The notes under the pieces: model-generated
The model's database searches: none
The model's input: only the letters and a program-made list of their open reading frames with translations
Told to the model about the DNA's origin: nothing
Made by a program: the position numbers and the translations under genes
Shown: positions 37,887-48,053 of the stretch, in pieces
Numbering within the stretch: the stretch's first letter is position 1
Layout: the number at the start of each line of letters is the position of its first letter
Assembly: GCF_004358345.1 (NCBI RefSeq)
Contig: NZ_CP037952.1
Span: 3,410,001-3,474,000 of the forward strand
DNA: 64,000 bases
Direction: 5' to 3'
Source: Parashewanella spongiae
GTDB taxonomy: Bacteria; Pseudomonadota; Gammaproteobacteria; Enterobacterales; Shewanellaceae

Positions 37887-39083
37887 ATGAGCCATAAAAC
37901 AAAAAAGCTAAATACTCAAATCGCTAGTTCTGGCCGCGATAAAAAATGGACGAGCGGTATTGTAAATACGCCAGTGTATCGAGCATCAACCGTTGTATTC
38001 GACACGATGAAAGATATGCGTCATGCGATAAAAAATCGTGCGAATAAAGTGATGTTTTATGGTCGGCGTGGCACCCCCACACATTTCTCTTTTCAAGAAG
38101 CCGTTTCCGAACTTGAAGGTGGGGCAGGTACCGCACTTTACCCTTCTGGCGCAGCCGCAATCAGTGGTTCACTTTTATCTTTTCTAAAATCTGGCGATCA
38201 TTTGCTTATGGTCGATAGTGTTTACGAACCCACCCGTGATCTTTGTGACAAATTGCTCGCAGGGTACGGTATCGAGACTAGCTACTATGATCCTATGATT
38301 GGCCATGGCATCCGAGAACTAATAAAACCAAACACCAAAGTGCTATTTTTAGAATCGCCGGGCTCGCTGACTATGGAAGTGCAAGATGTACCAACCTTGT
38401 GTGAGATTGCTCATCAACATGGTTTAATCACGATATTAGATAACACTTGGGCCTCTCCGATTAATTGCAGACCGTTTGATTTAGGAATCGATATTTCAAT
38501 CCAAGCCGCAACGAAATATATCTGTGGTCACTCAGATGTCATGTTAGGCACTGCCACAGCAAACGAACAACATTGGCCACAGTTACGTGAGAATAGTTAT
38601 CTCATGGGACAATGTGCTTCTGCTGACGACGTGTACCTTGCCGCACGAGGATTAAGAACTCTTGGCGTTCGTATGAAACAACACGAAAAAAATGCTTTAG
38701 AAATTGCTCAATGGCTATCGGAGCGGCCAGAGATCGATCATATCCGTCACCCTGCTTTTGAGTCTTGCCCCGGCCATGAGTTTTTTAAACGCGACTTTAG
38801 TGCAGCGAATGGACTATTTTCTTTTGCACTAAAACGTGGCGATATTGAAAGTGTCACCGCTTTTGTTGAAGGCATGCAACACTTTAAAATGGGGTTTTCA
38901 TGGGGAGGTTATGAAAGCCTTATCTTAGGAATTTTTGATGTTAATAGAATTAGAAGCATCAATAAGTGGGATGAAACCAAACCACTCATTCGGCTGCATA
39001 TTGGATTAGAAGACACAGAAGACTTAATTACGGACTTACAAGCAGCCTTCGACCGTTATAATTTTATAATAAACAAAAGCTGA
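37887..39083 (+). CDS. metC: Cystathionine beta-lyase
   Basis: A 398-residue PLP enzyme of the Cys/Met metabolism family. 'YGRRGTPTHFSFQEA' near residue 58, 'YPSGAAAISGSLL' near 90, 'ILDNTWASPINCRPFDLGID' near 183 and the PLP-binding Lys of 'IQAATKYICGHSD' near 211 agree with MetC. It splits cystathionine to homocysteine, pyruvate and ammonia in methionine synthesis. The gene is isolated and intact. A MITE-2/MITE-3 pair flanks it on each side, so it forms a possible recombination unit. Confidence 0.93.
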   Translation: MSHKTKKLNTQIASSGRDKKWTSGIVNTPVYRASTVVFDTMKDMRHAIKNRANKVMFYGRRGTPTHFSFQEAVSELEGGAGTALYPSGAAAISGSLLSFLKSGDHLLMVDSVYEPTRDLCDKLLAGYGIETSYYDPMIGHGIRELIKPNTKVLFLESPGSLTMEVQDVPTLCEIAHQHGLITILDNTWASPINCRPFDLGIDISIQAATKYICGHSDVMLGTATANEQHWPQLRENSYLMGQCASADDVYLAARGLRTLGVRMKQHEKNALEIAQWLSERPEIDHIRHPAFESCPGHEFFKRDFSAANGLFSFALKRGDIESVTAFVEGMQHFKMGFSWGGYESLILGIFDVNRIRSINKWDETKPLIRLHIGLEDTEDLITDLQAAFDRYNFIINKS

Positions 39084-39132
39084 TCGCTGCTATGACATAG
39101 GTATAGGATAAAATAATCTTTAAGTGGATATT

Positions 39133-39510
39133 ATACCAATTACAGTAATTAAATGCTCAACTCAGAGCTATGTATGTGCTCAAAGTGCAATCGAAATTGA
39201 TGAAGGCATAATGAAGGCGTAGTTGTTACCAACATACAAAGCTGTCGTTATTACATTGCTACGTCAAGACAATTTTGAGAAGTATTCTTTAAAAACCAAA
39301 GTGAGCACATACAAGCTCCCGAAGAGCAAGGCTAAAGGGTTCCATTACTGTGTTACAAGCAATTGAATTATCCCGACAAAAGCATGAAGTGCGTTGAACG
39401 CCAGCTTCGTATGGCGGCTGTAGGGAATATAGTACTTCGAGCTTGTGCCTTGCACTGAAACCCTTTAGCTCTTGCTGAGTGAGTGAGAGATTAATTACTG
39501 TAATTGGTAT
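39133..39510 (-). mobile_element. MITE-2 copy downstream of metC (378 bp)
   Basis: Both termini are complete. Same orientation as the copy at the end of pdsS, so metC lies between direct repeats of about 350 bp. The right end abuts MITE-3 copy C. Confidence 0.92.
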
Positions 39511-39511
39511 T

Positions 39512-39774
39512 AGGGGCTGTTTATCTTTCAGGATTGAATTTTGTGCTATTTGAGCTTTTATCTGTTCAAGGCGTAAGCAATGAAGCTTAGTCATCTAAGT
39601 AAACGGGTTACAACACAGAATAGTGAACACTCAAAAGCATCTTAGACAGCGTAAATTAGTCATTTCTACTGCGTTATCGCTTGCTTATTTGGAATACCAA
39701 ACCGCACAAGCTCTGTCTTGTATAAAACGACCAATTAACGTTGCAAAAATAATCACGAAAGATAAACAGCCCCT
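39512..39774 (-). mobile_element. MITE-3 copy C
   Basis: The element is about 263 bp with termini 'AGGGGCTGTTTATCTTTC' and its complement. It is inverted relative to copy B. It directly follows MITE-2 and ends 33 bp before the stop of the orphan gene. Confidence 0.75.
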
Positions 39775-39807
39775 GGTATCTTATCCACTTCTTTCATCTG
39801 GAAGAAA

Positions 39808-41325
39808 TTAAGGAGAAAGCTTTTTATCGACGATAAAGCAGAGTTTTTTATCCTCTAATTTTGAATACCAAGCATCAAAAGTATCCACCCCATTAAAAAC
39901 AATTCCCCAGACAGGTTTCCCATCAACATAAAACTCCTCTGGATGAGGTCCTGCAGGCCAAATCGATTTTGATACAGTAACACTGTAACCTTTCGATATA
40001 TATTTTCGAGCTCTTTCTACATCAATTATCCGTTCAATCTCAATACCATAAAGAAAATGCAGCCCTTCTATACCCATTTTATGAAAACCTGAATATAGTG
40101 AATCTATAATATAAGCTTCTAGCGAAACCATCTCTTTATGCAACTGAGTAAGCTCAACTGATGGTTCGTTCATTTTCGAAGCTCTACCAAACACATTCAA
40201 CATTTCTGTTTGTTTTAGAGTATCTTTGCTATCAATGACTGCTTGAATAGAAGCGCTGAACTTACGTTCTAAAAATAGAATATTAAGGTTCCCCGGAGCA
40301 ATCCCCGTAGTCACATGTCCAATATCTCTGTAGTACACCACTTCCTTTTTGCCCAGATTTTGAATGGTGATTAACGGGAGCATCCTCCTATCCGTATCAA
40401 GTACGCCATTCCAAAAATTGTAATCGATCAGCCATTCTAATAACCGCTGATTCAACACTCCTACTTTGGTTAATGCTAATATCTGAAATAAATGAGTTCG
40501 CTGTCCGTGTAGTGGGTGTGACGAGCAACTGTCATCCATAAATAACTCACGTTTAGCTTTAGGATCAGCTAAGATCGGGTTAACAAATCCAACAAATATT
40601 TGTGGATTAGCATTTAGAAAACCCACCTTTTTAAGCATTTTTACCAATAACCTATCCAGTAACTTGCCTTTTTCTATTTTAATATGCGCCGTCCACTCAT
40701 TAAAATTAGGTAGGTGACATTTATCCTGTTTAGCAATTGCTATTTGTATATCAGGAGCACATTCTGATGGTAACTGAGTAATTTGAGTAATAGGTCTCTG
40801 ACATATCCGGTTAAGGTTGAATGTTTCATTGCTGCATTCACTGTGTTTTAACCGTAGAGCCTGCCTAACAATTGGATTGAGTTGCTCATAAAGTTCACGC
40901 GCAACTTCGGCAAATGTTGGTAAGAAAGTTTCTAACTTGAAACATGCATTAATCAGAGTTTGTTGCTCTGATGTTAGGTTAGAAAAATTTATTTTTACTT
41001 TTTCTAAATACAGTTGCTTCAATTGGTCTCTTAACTCATATAAGGGGAAGTCTCTCGCTTCTCTGCGGTTAATAAGCCATTGTTCTAATGGTACTTGCCG
41101 CATATCTACCACTTTTACCGATCGGGTTATATCCCTTGTGGCTGGACACCAGAATCGTTGGAAACTTTTAGCGGCGATTACTTCTCCTTTTGAGTTTTTA
41201 CAAGTAGACGGTAACCCTTTAACTGTATAAGTTTCAGTTTCTCCAGCAAAGTAATTATCAGCGTGTGCGCCAATGTAGTATGTGCTATGCGTTGTTTTTT
41301 CTAGCCCTAGTCCAAGTGAAAACAA
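39808..41325 (-). CDS. Large hypothetical protein (orphan)
   Basis: A 505-residue protein I cannot assign. It lacks a signal peptide and membrane segments. It has an N-terminal 'SLGLGLEKTTHSTYYIGAHADNYFAG'-type region (Gly, His, Tyr rich), scattered Cys (about ten), a helical middle and a C-terminal part with 'ISKGYSVTVSKSIWPAGPHPEE'-type sequence (shortened: YSVTVSKSIW) that could be a small catalytic or binding fold. The start is TTG after GAGG. It is monocistronic. MITE-3 copy C lies beside its stop. It could be a secreted effector-like or phage-derived protein, but that is a guess. Confidence 0.6.
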   Translation of the reverse strand: MFSLGLGLEKTTHSTYYIGAHADNYFAGETETYTVKGLPSTCKNSKGEVIAAKSFQRFWCPATRDITRSVKVVDMRQVPLEQWLINRREARDFPLYELRDQLKQLYLEKVKINFSNLTSEQQTLINACFKLETFLPTFAEVARELYEQLNPIVRQALRLKHSECSNETFNLNRICQRPITQITQLPSECAPDIQIAIAKQDKCHLPNFNEWTAHIKIEKGKLLDRLLVKMLKKVGFLNANPQIFVGFVNPILADPKAKRELFMDDSCSSHPLHGQRTHLFQILALTKVGVLNQRLLEWLIDYNFWNGVLDTDRRMLPLITIQNLGKKEVVYYRDIGHVTTGIAPGNLNILFLERKFSASIQAVIDSKDTLKQTEMLNVFGRASKMNEPSVELTQLHKEMVSLEAYIIDSLYSGFHKMGIEGLHFLYGIEIERIIDVERARKYISKGYSVTVSKSIWPAGPHPEEFYVDGKPVWGIVFNGVDTFDAWYSKLEDKKLCFIVDKKLSP

Positions 41326-41662
41326 ACGTACCTCAAATAAGTTTACTTATGGAAAAATGTCATTACCTGCTGCCTGTTGATGATGCCATTTAAGTCCCAT
41401 TCACAAATGCCATTCGGCAATACAAACATAGCCTAGTGTATTGCTGTTTAACATCACAATTTAATTAAGTATTTTTAATGAGTTATCTTTTTTAATATGT
41501 AAGAGGATAAACTTGAAAACATTTAAGCTGTGTATTCATCTATAAATGCTCTATCTAAGATACTTTTATTATAAATATAGCCCGAACTACACCCATATAC
41601 TGTGACTCAAATAAAGCAAATAGCTCTTTTCCACGAATTGCATTTTTTTTTTGGAGATAACC
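41326..41662. other. Intergenic region, no feature seen
   Basis: About 340 AT-rich bases between divergent genes. No repeat of the window's families, no frame and no clear operator. The GGAG ribosome site of the DUF2789 gene lies at its right end. Confidence 0.4.
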
Positions 41663-41893
41663 ATGGAAGCTCATATTCACTCATTAAACTCGTTATTCGA
41701 TCAACTTGGACTCAAAAGTTCAGATGAAGCGATTGCAGATTTCATCAAGCTTAATGGTAACTTATCGGCTGGAACTCCTATTTACCAAGCAAAATGTTGG
41801 AACGAAGCACAATCTGATTGCTTAAAAGAAATGATTGAGCACGATGCAGATTGGTCAGAAATAGTCGATCAGCTTGACAATATGCTTCGATAA
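41663..41893 (+). CDS. DUF2789-family small protein
   Basis: A 76-residue protein with the DUF2789 pattern: 'HSLNSLFDQLGL' at the start, 'FIKLNGNLSAGTPIYQAKCW' in the middle and 'EMIEHDADWSEIVDQLDNMLR' (near complete) at the end. The ATG follows TTGGAGATAACC. It is probably a small helical cytoplasmic protein of unknown role, common in marine gammaproteobacteria. Confidence 0.85.
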   Translation: MEAHIHSLNSLFDQLGLKSSDEAIADFIKLNGNLSAGTPIYQAKCWNEAQSDCLKEMIEHDADWSEIVDQLDNMLR

Positions 41894-42030
41894 AAATGAA
41901 TATTAGAGAGCGCTCTCAAATTATGTTAATTGAAATTGGAGATATGACTTTAATAAAATCTAAAGGAATGGAGAATAACAACATAAACTACGTCACTACT
42001 ACAAAATTCTATAAGTGGTAGGCCGAACCG

Positions 42031-42363
42031 TTAAATTTGTAACTCTTTTTGAGGATTCATTATGCCTACAAATATCCTATACATCACTGAGCATCTATCA
42101 TATTTATTAGGAACATTGCATTTAAAGACAGCTGGATAGCTACCCATTTTTTTAGCTCTGCTTTTATCTGTGGCATTAGATCGCACAAAAAACCTTACTG
42201 TCGCGAAATTAGCTCCAAAAAAGCCAGAATACTTAGTTGCAGCTTTCACATCAATACTTTTATATTCGAAATTTTTTCCTAATGAAATTTGCTCTGCGCA
42301 TTCTTTTAGCGTCTTAATAGCGGCTTTAGGGACAAAAGTAATGGCTTCACTAAAATCAATCAA
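42031..42363 (-). CDS. Hypothetical protein
   Basis: A 110-residue basic protein without recognised family. 'ATKYSGFFGANFATVRFFVRSN' (centre) suggests beta-strands. No signal peptide. The ATG lacks a strong ribosome site. It lies alone between DUF2789 and upp. Confidence 0.45.
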   Translation of the reverse strand: MIDFSEAITFVPKAAIKTLKECAEQISLGKNFEYKSIDVKAATKYSGFFGANFATVRFFVRSNATDKSRAKKMGSYPAVFKCNVPNKYDRCSVMYRIFVGIMNPQKELQI

Positions 42364-42485
42364 ACTTAACCTACCTATTTTATTAAGTGAGGTTAAATCT
42401 TAGCGTCTTTATGAATGGTGTACAGTTAATTTTTATTAACTACGCACCAATCATTACAGTAAGCAATCGCTAACAATTCAAAGGG

Positions 42486-43112
42486 TTATTTCGTTCCGAA
42501 AATCTTATCACCTGCATCACCAAGACCAGGCAATATGTAACCTTTTTCGTTTAAGCACTCATCGATAGAAGCGGTATAAAGATCAACATCGGGATGTGCT
42601 TTTTCAAGTGCAGCAATACCTTCAGGCGCCGCGACTAAAACAAGCGCTTTAATTGAAGTACAGCCCCGTTTTTTGAGTAAATCAATAGTTGTAATCATTG
42701 ATCCACCTGTTGCGAGCATTGGATCAACAACTAATGCAATACGTTCTTCAAGATCACTGGCCAATTTCTCAAAATATGGAACTGGCTCTAGTGTTTCTTC
42801 GTCTCGGTAAACACCGACCACAGATATACGTGCGCTAGGGATGTGTTCAAGAACGCCGTCCATCATTCCTAATCCTGCACGTAGAATTGGTACTACGGTT
42901 ACTTTTTTACCTTTGATTTGATCCACTTCAACCGGACCATTCCAGCCTTCAATTGTCACACGTTCAGTTTCAAAATCAGCAGTAGCTTCATAAGTTAACA
43001 AACTACCAACTTCAGCCGCCAATTCGCGAAAACGCTTGGTACTGATATCACCTTCACGCATTAGCCCAATTTTGTGGCGTACAAGTGGGTGTTTAACTTC
43101 AACGACTTTCAT
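42486..43112 (-). CDS. upp: Uracil phosphoribosyltransferase
   Basis: A 208-residue enzyme that makes UMP from uracil and PRPP in pyrimidine salvage. The PRPP-binding loop '[12 protein letters not shown]' lies near residue 128, and 'RAGLGMMDG' near 78 and the C-terminal uracil site '[17 protein letters not shown]' are complete. I chose the ATG of MKVVEVKHP with GAGGAA before it. It is divergent from purM with about 250 bp between, and no uraA permease follows. Confidence 0.97.
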   Translation of the reverse strand: MKVVEVKHPLVRHKIGLMREGDISTKRFRELAAEVGSLLTYEATADFETERVTIEGWNGPVEVDQIKGKKVTVVPILRAGLGMMDGVLEHIPSARISVVGVYRDEETLEPVPYFEKLASDLEERIALVVDPMLATGGSMITTIDLLKKRGCTSIKALVLVAAPEGIAALEKAHPDVDLYTASIDECLNEKGYILPGLGDAGDKIFGTK

Positions 43113-43363
43113 GGCGTATTCCTCTATATTGTCGGAAAAAGGCAAATTGGCTGAATTCTATTGTATTTGTTTTTTCAATAAAACATATAGTTTCACAAAT
43201 GCAGCAAATCGTGAAGTAGATCGCTAAAACACTGAAACAACTGCTTAATAAAAGTGCAGCACTCTGTTAAATAAGCGTTACCGTTTACTTTCGGACGTGC
43301 GCGCAAACTGTTAGAATAGCGCCCGAAAAATTCCAATAACGAAGTACCCTAAGAGGAACCTCT

Positions 43364-44401
43364 GTGAGCACTCCTACCACACTGAGCTATAAAGACGCTG
43401 GCGTAGACATTGATGCAGGTAATGCATTAGTTGATAACATTAAATCTGCGGTAAAACGCACTCGCCGTCCTGAAGTTATGGGAAATTTAGGTGGTTTTGG
43501 TGCACTTTGCGAACTACCGACTAAATACAAACAACCAGTATTAGTTTCTGGTACTGATGGTGTTGGCACTAAATTGCGCCTCGCTATCGATTATCACAAG
43601 CATGACACTGTAGGTGTAGACCTAGTGGCTATGTGTGTAAATGACCTAATCGTGCAAGGTGCTGAACCACTATTCTTCCTTGATTATTACGCAACTGGCA
43701 AATTAGATGTGGAAATTGCCACCTCTGTTGTCAATGGTATCGCTGAGGGCTGCTCTCAATCAGGCTGTGCATTAATTGGGGGTGAAACCGCTGAAATGCC
43801 CGGTATGTATGAAGGTGAAGATTACGACCTCGCTGGATTCTGTGTTGGTGTTGTAGAAAAAGCTAATATCATTGACGGAACTAAAGTTGCAGCTGGAAAC
43901 GCTTTAATCGCACTACCTTCGAGTGGTCCACACTCAAACGGTTATTCACTGATCCGTAAAGTTCTCGAAGTAAGCAAAGCTGATCCACAACAGGATTTAG
44001 CAGGCAAGCCACTCATTGATCACTTACTTGAACCAACAACTATTTATGTTAAGTCTTTATTGAAACTTGCAGATCAGACTGATGTACATGCAATGGCGCA
44101 TATAACCGGTGGTGGTTTCTGGGAAAATATTCCAAGAGTACTCCCTGAAAATGCCAAAGCTGTCATTGATGGTAAGTCTTGGCAGTGGCCAGTGGTTTTT
44201 GACTGGATCAAAAACAATGGCAACATCACAGAACATGAAATGTACCGCACCTTTAACTGTGGAGTTGGTATGATAGTCGTTATCCCTCAAGCTGAAGTTG
44301 ACGCAGCATTGACGCTGTTAAACGCTGAAGGCGAAAACGCATGGCTGATTGGTACAATTGCCGACCGCCAAGAAAATGAAGAGCAAGTAGAGATCCGTTA
44401 A
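43364..44401 (+). CDS. purM: Phosphoribosylformylglycinamidine cyclo-ligase
   Basis: A 345-residue AIR synthetase catalysing the fifth step of purine synthesis. It shows '[13 protein letters not shown]' at the front, '[15 protein letters not shown]' near 57, '[20 protein letters not shown]' near 78, '[11 protein letters not shown]' near 142 and '[13 protein letters not shown]' near 240. The start is GTG with AAGAGGAA upstream. It overlaps purN by one base (TAATG). Confidence 0.97.
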   Translation: MSTPTTLSYKDAGVDIDAGNALVDNIKSAVKRTRRPEVMGNLGGFGALCELPTKYKQPVLVSGTDGVGTKLRLAIDYHKHDTVGVDLVAMCVNDLIVQGAEPLFFLDYYATGKLDVEIATSVVNGIAEGCSQSGCALIGGETAEMPGMYEGEDYDLAGFCVGVVEKANIIDGTKVAAGNALIALPSSGPHSNGYSLIRKVLEVSKADPQQDLAGKPLIDHLLEPTTIYVKSLLKLADQTDVHAMAHITGGGFWENIPRVLPENAKAVIDGKSWQWPVVFDWIKNNGNITEHEMYRTFNCGVGMIVVIPQAEVDAALTLLNAEGENAWLIGTIADRQENEEQVEIR

Positions 44402-45060
44402 TGATTGACGTTAGTGCAAAAGAACCTTGTCGTATAGTTGTATTGGTTTCAGGTAATGGTAGCAATCTGCAAGCCATCATCGATAACTGTGATGATCACC
44501 TTTTAGGTGAAGTAGTCGGCGTTATAAGCAATAAACCTGATGCTTATGGCTTAATACGTGCTCACCATCATGAAATTGACACCAGTACCGTTATTGCTCA
44601 GGAAAGTGAAACTCGTGAAGATTACGATGCTCGCCTACAAATTGTCATTGATAAATACCAACCTGACTTAATTGTACTTGCGGGGTTTATGCGCATACTA
44701 ACGCCACAATTAGTTAATGATTATTTGGGTAAGATGATCAACATCCACCCTTCTTTACTGCCGAAATATCCTGGTTTACATACTCATCAACGCGCTATTG
44801 ATGCTGGTGACTTTGTACATGGAACCAGTGTCCACTTTGTTATCCCTGAGTTAGATGCAGGCCCGACCATCCTTCAAGCAAAAGTACCTGTTTATGAAGA
44901 AGATGTTGCTCATGATTTAGCGCTACGCGTGCATGAGCAAGAGCATGCTATCTACCCAATGGTAGTCAAGTGGTTTAGTCAGCAAAGATTGCAAATGAAA
45001 AACGGTCAATGCTATCTTGATGGGCAATTGCTCGGAGTTGAGGGCTATGCCCCAGACTGA
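44401..45060 (+). CDS. purN: Phosphoribosylglycinamide formyltransferase
   Basis: A 219-residue GAR transformylase. 'VLVSGNGSNLQAII' near residue 13 binds the phosphate, 'LAGFMRILTPQLV' near 90 and catalytic 'NIHPSLLPKYPGLHTHQRA' near 110 with Asn/His, then 'DAGPTILQAKVPV' near 150 with Asp. It transfers a formyl group from 10-formyl-THF to GAR. Translated together with purM and followed by a clear terminator. Confidence 0.97.
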   Translation: MIDVSAKEPCRIVVLVSGNGSNLQAIIDNCDDHLLGEVVGVISNKPDAYGLIRAHHHEIDTSTVIAQESETREDYDARLQIVIDKYQPDLIVLAGFMRILTPQLVNDYLGKMINIHPSLLPKYPGLHTHQRAIDAGDFVHGTSVHFVIPELDAGPTILQAKVPVYEEDVAHDLALRVHEQEHAIYPMVVKWFSQQRLQMKNGQCYLDGQLLGVEGYAPD

Positions 45061-45082
45061 TTGTCATTAAAAGGCAATAACT

Positions 45083-45106
45083 AAGAGGCTTCGGCCTCTT
45101 TTTTTC
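45083..45106 (+). terminator. Rho-independent terminator of purMN
   Basis: Stem AAGAGGC/GCCTCTT with a stable TTCG loop, followed by a run of seven T. The next gene begins 36 bp further. Confidence 0.92.
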
Positions 45107-46110
45107 GTTTTATGAACACAAAAATAACAAAGGAACCTTTAATGCGAATTCCTCTACTTCTTTGTGCTACTTCGATACTCTTTGCTTGTAGTAGCCAACC
45201 TGAAACTGATTCACCTAACTCAATAACGATAACTGCCTCGCAATTTAATGAAGACCGTTTCCGTCGGGACATCGAAGCCCTGTCTTCAGATGAATTCGAG
45301 GGGCGAGCGCCAACCACGTTAGGTGAAAAGAAAACTCTGACCTACCTCACCAAAGCGTTTAAAGAGATGGGACTTATTGGAGCAAATAACGGCAAATATT
45401 TACAAGCCGTTCCCATGGTGAGTTACACCACGCTTGGTGAACCAGACATATCATTAGGCGACTTAACTTTGACATCACCAAATGATGTTGTGATTGGTAG
45501 TCGGCATAATCTCAAGCATATTGATATTAAAAAGGCACCGCTCGTATTTGTAGGATATGGCATAAATGCGGCTGAATATGATTGGAACGACTATCAAGGT
45601 CTAGATATGAAAGGCAAAATTGCTGTCATTCTGGTTAACGATCCAGGTTTTGCTCGGCCAGACTCAGGTAAATTTAACGGCCGTGCAATGACATATTATG
45701 GGCGTTGGAATTACAAGTATGAAGAAGCCAGCCGTCAAGGTGCTATCGGTGCCATAATCATCCATGATACAGAGCCAGCCTCCTATCCTTGGTCTGTTGT
45801 AGCAAACAGCTGGACAGGCGCTCAACAAGATCTTGCAACCCAATCTTCAGACACTAAAAATAGCAAAGTACAGGTTGAAGGTTGGATAACGCTCGATAAA
45901 GCTGAAGCATTATTCAAAAGCTCGGATCAAAATTTAGCTCAACTAATGGATAAAGCCGCAGATGGCCCAATAAACCTTGAGCTAAATCAAACAGCAGATA
46001 TTAACTTTAAAAATAAAGTTGAATACGCCAACAGCTACAATGTCGTAGCCACCTTACCCGGCAATGTCCAGAAAGATGAGCATATTTTGTTTGTTGCACA
46101 CTGGGATCAC

Positions 46111-47350
46111 CAGGGCGGGATCGCGCTTTAGGTCTTGAAAAAAATAATTAAAGAAATTTTGAACTTTCCTCTATAACGATGATCAGATCGACAAATGAAT
46201 ACTGATTTGAGCCTGATTATGGACGTAATGAAAGAGATTGAGCAAATTGAAGACCATCGTGTAGAAGCCAATAAAGAGTATGATTTAGCGGATATTATTT
46301 TTCTTACTATTGCCGCAGTGCTTTGCGGTGCGACAGGGTGGAAAGCCATCAACATTTTTGGGGAAGCTCAATTAGATTGGTTAAGACAATACCGTCCATT
46401 TAGTAACGGTATCCCGACAAGACATTCAATTGGAAGAATAATTAGAGGTGTTAAAGCCGAAAGTATGATGTCTTGCTTTATTAACTTTTCCAACACATTA
46501 CGGGAACGAGATGGTAAAGAGCATATCAGCTTTGATGGTAAAGTGGCTTGTGGTTCTAAGCACGGGGATAACGTAGCAGCGCTTCAACTAATGACGGCAA
46601 TGGTTGTGGATAATGGACTGATAATACGTCAAAAAGAAACGTCGACTAAAACGAACGAAATCCCTGTAATGCAATCTATGCTAAAACACATGGACATTGA
46701 AAATGCAGTTATTACCGCTGACGCCATGCACTGCCAGAAAGAAACTACAGCCTTAATACGTGAGGGAAAAGGTGATTACGTTCTTCAAGTGAAAAAGAAT
46801 CAAGGTAAATTACTTGCTGAAATTGAAGCTTATTTTCATAAGTGCTATAGAGATACACCAGAGCTTTTAAAAAAGAATCACTTTACAGAATTAGACGGTG
46901 AGCACGGACGAATTAATGAAAGACATTATCGCCTTTTGCCAATTACAAATTGGTTTGACGAAACAGCTAAATTTGTAGGCAGTCATGCCGTTGTTGAAGT
47001 CACTCGAATGCGAGAGCTGAAGAATAAATCAAGTCAAGAAACGTCTTACTACATAACTTCGTTAGCCAGTGATGTGAAAGATATAGCTAAATATATACGG
47101 AAGCATTGGGCAATTGAAAATAGTCAGCATTGGGTTCTCGATGTCACTTTTAAAGAGGATGCCTGTAAAATTTATGCTGATGATGGTGCAAAAAATTTGG
47201 CTACAATCAGAAGAAAGATTTTGAACTTAGTTAAAAGTCACTCTTCAAAAGACAGTGTTGCTGGCAAGATGCAGAGAGCCTGCTGGGATGCAAAATTTAG
47301 GGCTGAGATTTTGTTTGGTGAATATTTCATCAAAGCATAATCCCGCCCTG
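46111..47350 (+). mobile_element. ISAs1-family insertion sequence (1240 bp)
   Basis: Termini CAGGGCGGGAT and its complement bound 1240 bp. A perfect 10-bp target duplication CTGGGATCAC flanks both sides (46101-46110 and 47351-47360). The size, the duplication length and the single DDE transposase fit the ISAs1 family. With intact transposase and identical duplications it appears recent and possibly still mobile. Confidence 0.93.
46195..47340 (+). CDS. ISAs1-family transposase
   Basis: A 381-residue (or 373 from the second ATG) DDE transposase. The N-terminal 'DHRVEANKEYDLADIIFLTIAAVLCG'-type region (DHR...Y.L.DI) is the family's associated domain. Catalytic residues are probably Asp in 'ISFDGKVACGS', Asp in 'ITADAMHCQKET' and Glu in 'RKHWAIENSQHWVLDVTF'. 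The stop touches the right inverted repeat. No frameshift is present, so the protein should be functional. Confidence 0.93.
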   Translation: MNTDLSLIMDVMKEIEQIEDHRVEANKEYDLADIIFLTIAAVLCGATGWKAINIFGEAQLDWLRQYRPFSNGIPTRHSIGRIIRGVKAESMMSCFINFSNTLRERDGKEHISFDGKVACGSKHGDNVAALQLMTAMVVDNGLIIRQKETSTKTNEIPVMQSMLKHMDIENAVITADAMHCQKETTALIREGKGDYVLQVKKNQGKLLAEIEAYFHKCYRDTPELLKKNHFTELDGEHGRINERHYRLLPITNWFDETAKFVGSHAVVEVTRMRELKNKSSQETSYYITSLASDVKDIAKYIRKHWAIENSQHWVLDVTFKEDACKIYADDGAKNLATIRRKILNLVKSHSSKDSVAGKMQRACWDAKFRAEILFGEYFIKA

Positions 47351-48053
47351 CTGGGATCACATTGGAATAGATAAAAGTAAAACTGGCGATCAAATTTATA
47401 ATGGCGCATTAGACAACGCTTCAGGTACTGCCGGAATTTTAGAAATTGCTCGTCAATTTGCAAAACTCAAACACAGTGGTAAAAGTTTAAATCGCTCGCT
47501 GACATTCATTGCCGCAACAGGTGAAGAACAAGGATTACTAGGTAGTCGATATTATGCAGATAATCCACTGTACCCTATAGACAAAACTGTCGCGGTATTT
47601 AATTTAGACAGCACGAACATTTATGGCCGCACAAAAGACTACACCATAATAGGTAAAGGTAAATCACAACTAGAAAATTATCTCGATAGCGCGGCTGCTA
47701 CACAAAACCGAGTAACAAAATCTGAAAAATATCCTGAGTCTGGTGGATTTTTCCGCTCCGATCATTTTAGCTTTGCTAAATATGGCGTGCCTGCTGTTTT
47801 TGCCGGTGGCGGTAATGAACCTATCGATGAAGCCACGGAGACTTATAAAACAAGTATGCAGAACATCCGTAGAGGCTGTTATCACAACGTATGTGATGAA
47901 TACAGAGAAGACTGGAATCTCGATGGTGCTCTAGAAGACTTAGCCGTTTATGGTCAAGCCGCTGCAGATTTAGGTAATAGTAAGAAATGGCCTGGATATT
48001 TTGAAGGAACTGAATTTCATTCATTAAGACCAGCTAATTAATCATTTATTATT

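Larger units (their letters stand above)
45142..48041 (+). pseudogene. M28-family metallopeptidase lipoprotein, split by an ISAs1-type element
   Basis: The gene starts with a lipoprotein signal (MRIPLLLCATSILFACSS, Cys at about 16) and a PA-type middle domain ('VFVGYGINAAEYDWNDYQG'). The frame runs to base 46110, is interrupted, and resumes exactly at 47361: rejoined, it reads 'VAHWDHIGIDKSKTGD...GALDNASGTAGILE', with the first zinc ligands. Catalytic 'ATGEEQGLLGSRYYA' and the late 'RSDHFSFAKYGVPA' follow, to a normal end. It would have been an envelope aminopeptidase of about 549 residues. As it stands it yields a protein truncated before the active site. Removal of the element and one 10-bp repeat would restore it. 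Confidence 0.92.

Noticed and set aside
39289-39594. A 101-codon minus-strand frame
   Set aside because: It lies across MITE-2 and MITE-3; equivalent frames appear in other copies only as broken pieces.
43300-43330. A PurR-like operator before purM ('gcgcgcaaactgttag')
   Set aside because: Only one half resembles the PurR box; the palindrome is not convincing.
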